A stretch of 12,354 nt of DNA from Actinomycetes bacterium (GCA_022600695.1 JAHZJY010000304.1:1-12354); one strand, 5' to 3'; numbered from the stretch's first letter, positions 1-6,356 are shown. The notes: generated by a model from the letters alone, not told the origin. A program made the numbers and translations.

Positions 1-86
1 AGGCGTCCTTAACTCTGCCGAGCGTGGCGGATATCAAGGGACTCCTGGCTCCCCGAATAACCGTTGCAACGCCTCTCGACGGGCAA

Positions 87-116
87 AGTCTACGCCGTCA
101 CCCGGCCAGACGTCAG
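87..116 (-). promoter_or_regulatory. Candidate minus-strand promoter for a gene beyond the left edge
   Basis: On the minus strand, a CTGACG -35-like hexamer (116-111) is followed after 18 nt by TAGACT (92-87), which fits the mycobacterial TANNNT -10 pattern. A purine-rich AAGGA (10-6) lies near the window edge and would serve as the ribosome binding site of a minus-strand gene starting just outside, leaving an untranslated leader of about 80 nt. I recall metH (Rv2124c) lying divergently next to the PAC2 gene in M. tuberculosis, so metH is a guess for that gene. The rest of 1-224 shows nothing convincing; a short plus-strand reading frame at 24-215 has no recognisable feature. Confidence 0.4.
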
Positions 117-212
117 TTCGCAGCGGTGACCCGCCTGCGCGTAGCGGGACGGGTGGATCGGCTCGATGGCGGCGGGCGGGTCCTATCCGGCTCATCGCAG
201 TCGAGCAGGGCT

Positions 213-218
213 TAGGCT
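213..218 (+). promoter_or_regulatory. Candidate -10 element, leaderless start of the PAC2 gene
   Basis: TAGGCT (TANNNT) ends 6 nt before the GTG at 225, so transcription would begin at or next to the start codon. No purine-rich ribosome binding site sits at normal distance. A clear -35 hexamer was not found, which is common in mycobacterial promoters. Confidence 0.45.
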
Positions 219-224
219 GAATTA

Positions 225-1127
225 GTGACCTCGTGGAACTTGGCTGACGGGCCCGTCGCCGGTGGCGGCGGCGCGGTGGGCCCTGACCTGCCCGAACTCC
301 ACAACACCATTATCGTTGCGGCGTTCGAGGGCTGGAATGATGCCGGCGACGCCGCGAGTGACGCGCTGGAGCATCTCGACGCCATGTGGGAGGCCCAGCC
401 GATCATCGAGATCGACGATGAGGCCTATTACGACTACCAGGTGAACCGGCCGGTGATCCGGCAGATCGACGGTGTCACCCGTGAACTGGTCTGGCCATCG
501 ATGCAGATCTCGCACTGTCGGCCGCCTGGTTCGGACCGCGACATCGTGCTGATGCACGGCGTGGAACCCAATATGCGGTGGCGCAGTTTCTGCTCGGAGC
601 TGTTGTCGATCGCCGACAAACTGAACGTCGATACCGTGGTGATCCTCGGCGCATTGCTGGCCGACACCCCGCACACCCGTCCCGTCCCGGTTTCCGGCGC
701 GGCCTATTCCCCCGAGTCGGCGCAGTTCTTCGGCCTGCAGGAGTCCCGCTACGAGGGGCCGACTGGTATCGCCGGGGTGTTCCAGGACGCCTGCGTTGCG
801 GCCGGCATCCCGGCGGTGACGTTCTGGGCCGCGGTGCCGCACTACGTGTCCCAGCCGCCCAACCCCAAGGCCACGGTAGCGCTGCTGCGTCGCGTCGAGG
901 ATGCCCTGGACGTCGAGGTCCCGCTTGCCGACCTCCCGGTGCAGGCTGAGGAATGGGAGCAGGCGGTGACCGAGATGACCGCCGACGATGAAGAGATCGC
1001 CGATTACGTCGCCGGACTGGAGGCGCGGGGCGATGCGGAGATCGACGTCAATGAGGCGATGTCGAAGGTGGACGGCGACACTCTGGCCGCGGAGTTCGAG
1101 CGCTATCTGCGTCGCCGAGGGCGCTAG
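225..1127 (+). CDS. PAC2-family (proteasome assembly chaperone-like) protein
   Basis: A 300-residue protein of the PAC2 family (PF09754), resembling M. tuberculosis Rv2125. Visible family features are the N-terminal AFEGWNDAGDAA segment (about residues 33-44), a central hydrophobic VVILGALLADTPHTRP stretch, and a long acidic, helical C-terminus (about 230-300) rich in Glu, Asp and Ala. The eukaryotic PAC2 founder helps assemble the 20S proteasome. Actinobacteria have proteasomes too, but to my knowledge no such role is established for this bacterial homologue, so its function is open. There is no signal peptide or membrane segment, so it is probably cytoplasmic. The GTG start at 225 fits the -10 element just upstream. 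Residues 10-19 form a Gly-rich low-complexity stretch. The next gene starts 48 nt after its stop, with its own candidate promoter. Confidence 0.88.
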   Translation: MTSWNLADGPVAGGGGAVGPDLPELHNTIIVAAFEGWNDAGDAASDALEHLDAMWEAQPIIEIDDEAYYDYQVNRPVIRQIDGVTRELVWPSMQISHCRPPGSDRDIVLMHGVEPNMRWRSFCSELLSIADKLNVDTVVILGALLADTPHTRPVPVSGAAYSPESAQFFGLQESRYEGPTGIAGVFQDACVAAGIPAVTFWAAVPHYVSQPPNPKATVALLRRVEDALDVEVPLADLPVQAEEWEQAVTEMTADDEEIADYVAGLEARGDAEIDVNEAMSKVDGDTLAAEFERYLRRRGR

Positions 1128-1163
1128 CTTCGACATCCCGCCGACCGGTTGGTCGGCCTGCGA

Positions 1164-1169
1164 TACCGT
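1164..1169 (+). promoter_or_regulatory. Candidate -10 element, leaderless start of the acyl-CoA dehydrogenase operon
   Basis: TACCGT (TANNNT) ends 6 nt before the ATG at 1176, the spacing expected when transcription starts on the first base of the start codon. There is no usable ribosome binding site between it and the ATG. This favours the ATG at 1176 over the upstream TTG at 1149, which lies upstream of the -10 element. Confidence 0.45.
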
Positions 1170-1175
1170 GCTGGC

Positions 1176-2351
1176 ATGAGACTGGCACTGAATGAAGCCG
1201 ACTCCGCTTTCCGCGACGAGTTGCGGGTGTTCTTCACCACCCAGATTCCGGCGGAAATCCTCGAGCGCGCGCGCAACGACGAGCTCAGATATCCCGAGGA
1301 TATGGTCACCACCCAGCAGATTCTCAACAAGGCGGGCCTGGCGGTGCCGAACTGGCCGGTCGAGTGGGGTGGAAAGGACTGGACGCCGCTGCAACATCAG
1401 ATCTGGGCGGATGAGATGCGTCTGGCCGGGGTTCCTGAACCGCTGGCCTTCAATGCCGGAATGGTGGGCCCGGTGATCGCCCAGTTCGGGTCACAGGAAC
1501 TCAAGGAACGTTTTCTGCCGGCGACCGCGAACCTCGACATCTGGTGGTGTCAGGGGTTTTCCGAGCCGGAGGCCGGCTCGGATCTGGCCTCGCTGCGCAC
1601 CACGGCGTTGCGCGACGGCGACCACTACGTGATCAACGGCCAGAAGACCTGGACCACGCTTGGACAGTACGCCGACTGGATCTTCGTGCTGGCCCGTACC
1701 GACCCAGCCGCCCCCAAGAAACAGGCGGGTATCTCGTTCATCCTGCTGGAGATGTCCACCCCCGGCATCACCCTGCGCCCGATCAAGCTGATCGACGGCA
1801 GCTACGAGGTCAATGAGGTGTTCTTCGAGGATGTTCGGGTTCCGGCGAACCAGCTCGTCGGTGAGGAGAATGCCGGCTGGAGCTATGCCAAGTTCCTGCT
1901 GTCCAACGAGCGCAGCGGCATCGCCCGGGTCGGTACGTCGAAGGTCTGGTTGGCCGAGGTCAAGGAGCGTGCGACCAAGACCCCGGTCGGAGGCGGCACC
2001 ATGTTAGAGGATCCCCTGTTCGCCGCCCGGGTGGCCGAGATCGAGACTGAGCTCTTGGCTCTCGAACTGACCCAGCTGCGTGTCAGCGGCGATGAAGGCA
2101 CCGGTAAGCCCAATCCGGCCTCATCGATCCTCAAACTTCGTGGTAGTCAGCTGCAGCAGGCCGTCACCGAGCTGCTGGTCGAGGTGGCCGGGCCGGACGG
2201 GCTGCCGTTCGGGGCGCCCGATGCGGTCGACTCACCGGCGTGGGCGCAGCACGCCGCCCCCAAGTACCTGAATTACCGAAAAACCTCGATTTACGGCGGC
2301 AGCAACGAGATTCAACGCACCATCATCTCCTCGACGATCCTGGGACTGTGA
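1176..2351 (+). CDS. Acyl-CoA dehydrogenase, catalytic subunit-like (FadE family)
   Basis: A 391-residue flavoprotein that would oxidise an acyl-CoA to the 2,3-enoyl-CoA. Domains in order: N-terminal helical domain (about 1-120), middle beta domain with QGFSEPEAGSDLASL (126-140) and NGQKTWTT (154-161), and the C-terminal helical domain ending in IYGGSNEIQR (372-381). The last motif has Gly where medium-chain enzymes carry their catalytic Glu (YEGT). A Glu is instead present at residue 245 in SNERSGIA, the position used by isovaleryl-CoA dehydrogenase and by the mycobacterial ChsE4-type subunits. It is followed after 7 nt by a partner gene lacking that Glu, so a heteromeric enzyme like FadE17-FadE18 or the cholesterol side-chain dehydrogenases is likely. 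Substrate cannot be read from the sequence. No transporter or CoA ligase gene lies nearby to help. Confidence 0.92.
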   Translation: MRLALNEADSAFRDELRVFFTTQIPAEILERARNDELRYPEDMVTTQQILNKAGLAVPNWPVEWGGKDWTPLQHQIWADEMRLAGVPEPLAFNAGMVGPVIAQFGSQELKERFLPATANLDIWWCQGFSEPEAGSDLASLRTTALRDGDHYVINGQKTWTTLGQYADWIFVLARTDPAAPKKQAGISFILLEMSTPGITLRPIKLIDGSYEVNEVFFEDVRVPANQLVGEENAGWSYAKFLLSNERSGIARVGTSKVWLAEVKERATKTPVGGGTMLEDPLFAARVAEIETELLALELTQLRVSGDEGTGKPNPASSILKLRGSQLQQAVTELLVEVAGPDGLPFGAPDAVDSPAWAQHAAPKYLNYRKTSIYGGSNEIQRTIISSTILGL

Positions 2352-2358
2352 GCCGACC

Positions 2359-3462
2359 ATGAACTTTGATCTCACCGAAGAGCAGCAACTGCTCGCCGAC
2401 ACCGCGCGGGAGGTGTTGTCGCGCAGCTATGACACCGAGAGCCGCAACAAGATCATCGATTCCGATCTCGGCTGGAGCCGCGACGTATGGTCCCAGCTGG
2501 CCGAGATCGGCATCCTGGGTCTGGGTTTCGAAGCCGAGGAGTCCGGTCCGACCGAGGTGATGGTGGTGATGACCGAGATCGGCCGGCGGCTGGCGCCTGA
2601 GCCGGTGGCGGCTGCCGCGCTGATCCCGGGTTCGGTGATCGCGGCCTACGGCTCCGCCGATCAGCGCGCGCTTCTCGACGATGTTGCCTCCGGCCAACGG
2701 TTGCTGGCCTTCGCCCATACCGAACCGGGTCGCCGCGGTGCGGCGGAGCTGACCACCCGCGCGACCCGGCAGGGTGAATCCTGGACGCTGACCGGGCGTA
2801 AGAATCCGGTGCTGGCCGGCGACAGCGCCGACGTGCTCGTCGTCACCGCCGCACTTCCCGGCGGTGGGTCGGGTCTGTTCCTGGTTGCCGGCGACGCGGC
2901 CACCCGGCACCCGTTCCGGACCTTCGACGGCCAGCGCGGTGCCGATGTGGAACTGGACAACACGACCGCGCAACCCCTCGGCCCGGGTGGCGACGCCACC
3001 TCGGCTATCGAGTCGGCGGTGATCAGATTCCAGGCGGCGCTGTGCGCCGAGGCGGTCGGAGCGATGGATGAGTCACTGCGGCTGACAACGGAATACCTGA
3101 AGGCCCGCAAGCAGTTCGGCGTACCGCTGAAGACCTTCCAGACCCTCACCCAGCGAGCCGCCGATATGTATGTCTCGCTGGAACTGGCCCGCAGTATGAG
3201 CTTCTACGCCGCGGTCTGCGTGGCCGACGGCCGATTCGACCCGATGGTGGCGGCCCGGTCCAAACTCCAGATCGGACGCTCCGGACGCCATATCGCGCAG
3301 GAGGCCATCCAGTTACACGGCGGCATCGGGGTGACCGCCGAGTACCCGATCGCACATTACGCCGCCCGGCTGACGGCCATCGAGCAGACTTTCGGCTCCC
3401 CGACCGACCAGCTGCGTTATCTCAGTGGGCAAGTCGGCAGCTACGGGGTCGCCGCCCTCTAG
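2359..3462 (+). CDS. Acyl-CoA dehydrogenase, non-catalytic partner subunit-like
   Basis: A 367-residue acyl-CoA dehydrogenase fold, about 25 residues shorter than its upstream neighbour. FAD-binding features of the C-terminal domain are kept: ARKQFGVPLKTFQ (249-261) and QLHGGIGVTAEYPI (318-331). Both usual catalytic positions lack a suitable Glu: the region equivalent to the NER helix reads AEAVGAMDESL (230-240), and the C-terminal YxGxxEIQR motif is replaced by IEQTFGSPTDQLR. The middle domain is degenerate, and the ExxxGSD-type substrate and flavin loop reads TEPGRRGAAE (121-130). This is the pattern of the second subunit in mycobacterial alpha2beta2 dehydrogenases, where FAD sites form at the subunit interface. 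It starts 7 nt after the stop of the first subunit with no strong ribosome binding site, which suggests translational coupling. The stop codon lies in the loop of a GC-rich hairpin. Confidence 0.88.
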   Translation: MNFDLTEEQQLLADTAREVLSRSYDTESRNKIIDSDLGWSRDVWSQLAEIGILGLGFEAEESGPTEVMVVMTEIGRRLAPEPVAAAALIPGSVIAAYGSADQRALLDDVASGQRLLAFAHTEPGRRGAAELTTRATRQGESWTLTGRKNPVLAGDSADVLVVTAALPGGGSGLFLVAGDAATRHPFRTFDGQRGADVELDNTTAQPLGPGGDATSAIESAVIRFQAALCAEAVGAMDESLRLTTEYLKARKQFGVPLKTFQTLTQRAADMYVSLELARSMSFYAAVCVADGRFDPMVAARSKLQIGRSGRHIAQEAIQLHGGIGVTAEYPIAHYAARLTAIEQTFGSPTDQLRYLSGQVGSYGVAAL

Positions 3463-3470
3463 GGGCGGCG
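3450..3470. terminator. GC-rich hairpin at the end of the acyl-CoA dehydrogenase operon
   Basis: An 8-bp perfect stem, CGCCGCCC (3450-3457) pairing with GGGCGGCG (3463-3470), has a 5-nt TCTAG loop that holds the TAG stop of the second subunit. No T-tract follows on either strand, so a classical intrinsic terminator is not proven. Mycobacterial terminators often lack good U-tracts. Its place between convergent transcripts (this operon and mshC plus the relic) fits a terminator working in both directions. Confidence 0.45.
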
Positions 3471-3483
3471 GTCGATCGCCCGG

Positions 3484-3796
3484 TCATCGCGCTTCTGCCC
3501 CGCCCGTCTTATCCGACTCCGGAGGGTTGTTCTGAACGTAGATTTCTGAACGTAGATATCGAAGGACCGCCGCGAGGTCCTCCGGCCCTCGGGCGTCAGC
3601 GGTGTGGGCCAATCGACCGCCGGTGCGATCGGCGGCGTTTCGGATTTCATGAACGCTGACAACGGCTGAGCCTGATATCCCGCCTGGATCCTCTCCAGGT
3701 TCCTCAAGTCCTCCGGCCCCGGGCATCGAGTACGGGGTGTCGGAGTTAGGAGTCTGGACCATGGTGTCTTCCGGGTGATGACCGTCTTCTTCATCG
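3484..3796 (-). pseudogene. Eroded DUF1254-family gene remnant with internal deletion, frame change and tandem duplication
   Basis: Two overlapping minus-strand frames each hold part of one DUF1254-type protein (often joined to a DUF1214 domain; function unknown). The first frame reads DTMVQTPNSDTPYSM (about 3768-3724), the family's N-terminal 'PN-DT-YS' signature. The other frame then continues with GPEDLRNLERIQAGY, QAQPLSAF and AVDWPTPLTPE (about 3720-3590), a segment normally found well over 60 residues further on. The remnant therefore lost the stretch between them and changed frame at about 3720. A 14-bp tandem duplication at 3530-3557 shifts the frame again, and the reading then ends at a TGA (3486-3484). 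The C-terminal DUF1214 part is absent. The relic begins right after the mshC stop. It is surely not a functional protein of this family. A short expressed peptide from the ATG at 3762 cannot be excluded. Confidence 0.7.
3530..3557. repeat. Perfect 14-bp tandem duplication
   Basis: TTCTGAACGTAGAT occurs twice without a gap or mismatch (3530-3543 and 3544-3557). Its length is not a multiple of 3. In the DUF1254 relic it therefore shifts the frame, so that IYVQ can be read in both frames. It looks like a recent slippage or repair duplication in sequence no longer under selection. Confidence 0.85.
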
Positions 3797-3797
3797 G

Positions 3798-5033
3798 CTA
3801 TCTGACCCCCAGGAGTGTGTCCGCCGCTGTTGCGACCAGGGCCGGCGCCGCGGTGTCGCCGCCGCCGTACTCAAGCGCATCGGTTACCCAGCCGTCCATG
3901 GCGGCGAGGGCTCTGGGAGTGTCGAGATCATCAGCGAGGTAGCGCCGGAGACGTCCGATCAGGTCGCCGGCGTCAGGCCCGGTCGGCAGGCTCGTAGCCC
4001 TGCGCCAACGGTCCAGCCGGACCCTCGCTTCAGCGAGCAGATCGGCACTCCAGAACCGGTCACTGCGGTAGTGCCCGGCCAGCAGGCCGAGTCTGATCGC
4101 CGCCGGATCCACCCCGCCGGCCCGCAACCCGGAAACCAGGACCAGATTGCCGCGGCTCTTCGACATCTTGTGCCCGTCCCATCCGATCATTCCGGCGTGC
4201 ACATAGTTCCTGGCGAATCGTCGCTCGCCGGTTGCTGATTCGGCGTGCGCGGCGGAGAACTCGTGGTGCGGGAAGATCAGGTCACTACCGCCGCCCTGGA
4301 CGTCGAACCCGAAGCCGATACGACTCAGGGCGATCGCCGCGCACTCGACGTGCCAGCCCGGTCGGCCGGGCCCGAACGGCGCGGGCCAGCTGGGTTCTCC
4401 GGGGCGTTCGGCCCGCCACAGCAGTGCGTCCAGCGGCGCGGTCTTGCCAGGCCGACCAGGATCTCCCCCGCGGTCGGCGAAGAGCCGCAGCATGGTGTCG
4501 TGGTCATAGTTGGATTCATAACCGAACTGGGTCGTCGCGTCGGCCCGGAAGTAGACGTCGGGGTGCTCGGGGTCGTCGACGACATAGGCGGCACCGGAGG
4601 CCAGCAACTTCTCGACGAGCTCGATGACTTCGTCGATCGCTTCGGTTGCGCCGACATAGTCCTGCGGTGGCAGCACCCGCAACGCGGTCATATCCGAACG
4701 GAACAGTTGGGTCTCGCGGGCGCCGAGGTCTCGCCAGTCGATACCGTCGCGGTGGGCCCTTTCGAAAAGCGGGTCGTCGATATCGGTGACGTTCTGCACG
4801 TAGTGCACCCGGTGACCGTTGTCCAACCAGACCCGGTGAACCATATCGAAGGTCAGATAGGTCGCCGCGTGCCCCAAATGGGTGGCGTCATACGGGGTGA
4901 TCCCGCAGACGTACATGGTGGCGGTCTCACCGGGGGTGGTGGGCCGCACTTGACGGTCAGCGCTGTCGTAGAGCCGTAAACGGGGTCCGACTCCGGGCAA
5001 CTCGGGGATGTGGACGCCTGGCCAGGCCTGCAC
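3798..5033 (-). CDS. mshC: L-cysteine:GlcN-Ins ligase of mycothiol synthesis (MshC)
   Basis: MshC uses ATP to join L-cysteine to 1-O-glucosaminyl-inositol, the step before acetylation to mycothiol, the main low-molecular-weight thiol of actinobacteria. The 411 residues match the family length, and the fold is that of class I cysteinyl-tRNA synthetase. Visible motifs are [16 protein letters not shown] (41-56) with the HIGH-like HLGH, the zinc and cysteine pocket residues Cys43, Thr46, Trp227, Cys231 and His256 (in FPHHE), and KMSKS (289-293). The tRNA-binding C-terminal extension of CysS is missing, which separates it from cysteinyl-tRNA synthetase. The start is a GTG one nucleotide after the cysQ stop (TGA-C-GTG), so translation is probably coupled. 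M. tuberculosis has the same pair (Rv2131c-Rv2130c). The DUF1254 relic follows immediately downstream. Confidence 0.97.
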   Translation of the reverse strand: MQAWPGVHIPELPGVGPRLRLYDSADRQVRPTTPGETATMYVCGITPYDATHLGHAATYLTFDMVHRVWLDNGHRVHYVQNVTDIDDPLFERAHRDGIDWRDLGARETQLFRSDMTALRVLPPQDYVGATEAIDEVIELVEKLLASGAAYVVDDPEHPDVYFRADATTQFGYESNYDHDTMLRLFADRGGDPGRPGKTAPLDALLWRAERPGEPSWPAPFGPGRPGWHVECAAIALSRIGFGFDVQGGGSDLIFPHHEFSAAHAESATGERRFARNYVHAGMIGWDGHKMSKSRGNLVLVSGLRAGGVDPAAIRLGLLAGHYRSDRFWSADLLAEARVRLDRWRRATSLPTGPDAGDLIGRLRRYLADDLDTPRALAAMDGWVTDALEYGGGDTAAPALVATAADTLLGVR

Positions 5034-5034
5034 G

Positions 5035-5796
5035 TCAGCTCGCCAACCACATGGCGTCGAGCAGTAATCCGGCGACCTCGGGTCGACACATCAGCAGATC
5101 CGGGAGATAGGGGTCGGGCCTGTTGTAGCGCAACGGGGAGCCGTCCAGCCGGGTGGCATGCAGTCCCGCGGCCTGCAGCACGCCGGCCGGGGCGGCCGAG
5201 TCCCACTCCCACTGGCCGCCGGCGTGAATGTAAGCGTCGGCGTCACCACGTACGACCGCCATCGCCTTGGCGCCCGCGGAGCCGATCTGGATGAACTCGA
5301 TATCGAGCCGGTCCCGCAACAGCCACAGCACCGCCGGCGGCCGATTGGAGCTGGCGGTGATCCGGATCGGTCCGGTCGGCGCCGGCGGCGGAGCGGTCAC
5401 GGTGTCGCTGCGATGCACTTCACCGCAGGCGGGCAGTGCCACCGCCGCGGCGGTGATGGCGCCGTCCGGGCCGGGGGTGCGCTGCCAGAGCGCCACGTGC
5501 ACCGCCCAGTCCGCGCGGTCCCGCATGGAGAACTCCCGGGTCCCGTCCAGTGGATCGATGATCCAGACCCGGTCGGCGTGTAATCGCTTGAGATCGTCGT
5601 GCGCCTCCTCGGACAGAACCGCATCCGCCGGCCGCTCGGCGCGCAGCCGGCGCAGCAGCAGCGCGTTCGCCCGGATATCGCCGGCGTCACCCAGCGCGGG
5701 CGGGAAATCATGTCCGACCTCTTCACGCACGGCAAGGAGCAGTCGCCCGGCCTCCTCAGCCAGGTCGGCCGCCAGCTCGGCGTCGGTGAGACTCAC
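5035..5796 (-). CDS. cysQ: PAP/PAPS 3'(2')-phosphatase, inositol monophosphatase fold (CysQ)
   Basis: CysQ removes the 3'-phosphate from 3'-phosphoadenosine 5'-phosphate, the toxic by-product of PAPS-using reactions, and so helps control sulfate assimilation. The 253-residue protein carries the lithium-sensitive, Mg-dependent phosphatase motifs: SEEAHDD (62-68, metal-binding Glu), [12 protein letters not shown] (78-89) and [10 protein letters not shown] (196-205) with the second-domain metal Asp199. It closely resembles M. tuberculosis Rv2131c as I remember it, though with a shorter N-terminus. Members of this fold can also act on inositol phosphates or fructose bisphosphate, so some promiscuity is possible. 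The GTG start at 5796 follows a GATACT element by 6 nt and may be leaderless. It heads a two-gene operon with mshC, tying PAP removal and sulfur flow to a cysteine-consuming thiol pathway. Confidence 0.95.
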   Translation of the reverse strand: MSLTDAELAADLAEEAGRLLLAVREEVGHDFPPALGDAGDIRANALLLRRLRAERPADAVLSEEAHDDLKRLHADRVWIIDPLDGTREFSMRDRADWAVHVALWQRTPGPDGAITAAAVALPACGEVHRSDTVTAPPPAPTGPIRITASSNRPPAVLWLLRDRLDIEFIQIGSAGAKAMAVVRGDADAYIHAGGQWEWDSAAPAGVLQAAGLHATRLDGSPLRYNRPDPYLPDLLMCRPEVAGLLLDAMWLAS

Positions 5797-5802
5797 CCCG
5801 TC

Positions 5803-5808
5803 AGTATC
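5803..5808 (-). promoter_or_regulatory. Candidate -10 element of the cysQ-mshC operon
   Basis: GATACT on the minus strand ends 6 nt before the GTG at 5796. It differs from TANNNT only at the first base. The spacing would place the transcript start at or next to the start codon. No clear -35 hexamer or ribosome binding site is seen. Confidence 0.35.
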
Positions 5809-5852
5809 GCCGAATCAGCGCCGGCGCCGCTCAGTGCCCCTCGCCATCGGGG

Positions 5853-5858
5853 TAGATT
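5853..5858 (+). promoter_or_regulatory. Candidate -10 element, leaderless start of the META-domain gene
   Basis: TAGATT (TANNNT) ends 7 nt before the ATG at 5866 and no ribosome binding site lies between them. This supports the ATG at 5866 rather than the much longer open frame that runs upstream into antisense cysQ sequence. It is divergent from the cysQ start: the two start codons are 70 nt apart. Confidence 0.5.
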
Positions 5859-5865
5859 CGTCGCC

Positions 5866-6315
5866 ATGGGAGGTGGGCTCACGGCCGGGGTCCAAGCGGT
5901 CGCAATAGCTCTGGGCATGGTCGGCTGCGGTCCGGCAGCCGGGTCGGATCCACTGACCGGAACCACGTGGCGGCTGCTGAGCATCGAGTCGATGGCGCCG
6001 GCGGAACGACCCGGCACCGTCATCGATGACCCATCGGCGTACACCGTGACCTTCGGCGACGACGGCCGGGCGGTCTTCCGGGTCGATTGCAACCAAGGCA
6101 ACGCCGACTGGGAGTCCACCTCCGCGGCGCCGGACTCGGGAAGCCTGATCTTCGGAGCGATCGCGCTGACCCGGATGATGTGCCCGCAGCCATCGGCGGA
6201 CAGCCGGGTCACCGCGGCGCTCGGCGACGTCCGGACCTATTTGCTGGCCGATGGCCAGCTCCACTTGTCGCTGCTGGCCGACGGCGGCATCATGCACTGG
6301 GAGCCGCAGCAGTAA
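5866..6315 (+). CDS. Small META/HslJ-domain lipoprotein
   Basis: A 149-residue protein with a META domain (PF03724, the domain of HslJ and of Leishmania META proteins). Markers are LTGTTWRLLSIE (about 30-41), a VTFGDDGRAVF strand pair, VDCNQGNADW (the GCN-type turn), IALTRMMCP (the conserved T-x-M-C box) and a C-terminal LLADGQLHLSL hairpin. Two cysteines, one in each central motif, are conserved in many family members. The first 22 residues look like a lipoprotein signal: a Gly-rich hydrophobic run ending in LGMVGCG, where Cys22 would be lipidated. The Met at -3 is unusual for a lipobox and no positive charge is seen near the start, so export is likely but not certain. A role in envelope stress is only a family guess. 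It stands between divergent cysQ and convergent der, as a single-gene transcript. Confidence 0.82.
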   Translation: MGGGLTAGVQAVAIALGMVGCGPAAGSDPLTGTTWRLLSIESMAPAERPGTVIDDPSAYTVTFGDDGRAVFRVDCNQGNADWESTSAAPDSGSLIFGAIALTRMMCPQPSADSRVTAALGDVRTYLLADGQLHLSLLADGGIMHWEPQQ

Positions 6316-6356
6316 TCCGGCCGGGCGGTTCCCCCGGGGGCGAGATCATCGAAAAG

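Noticed and set aside
24..215. 63-residue plus-strand reading frame before the PAC2 gene
   Set aside because: Arg-rich, no recognisable motif or ribosome binding site, and it covers the candidate promoters of both flanking genes.
222..1397. 391-residue minus-strand open frame antisense to the PAC2 gene
   Set aside because: Long antisense frames are expected in GC-rich coding DNA. The protein has low-complexity His/Arg/Val content and no recognisable domain. It also runs across the gap between two well-supported plus-strand genes.
3484..3762. 92-residue intact hypothetical gene from the ATG at 3762
   Set aside because: Only its first dozen or so residues fit the DUF1254 family. After about 3720 the family match moves to another frame, so the remaining sequence is out-of-frame reading of the relic.
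5599..5865. Longer 5' form of the META gene (an extra 89 codons from 5599)
   Set aside because: The extension lies antisense to cysQ and would bury the signal peptide. The TAGATT element directly before the ATG at 5866 supports the short form.
6316..6356. Bidirectional terminator between the META gene and der
   Set aside because: The gap is GC-rich and has a CCCCCGGGGG palindrome at 6331-6340 and a 5-bp stem (6321-6325 with 6333-6337). There is no strong stem and no T-tract, so it is too weak to list as a feature.
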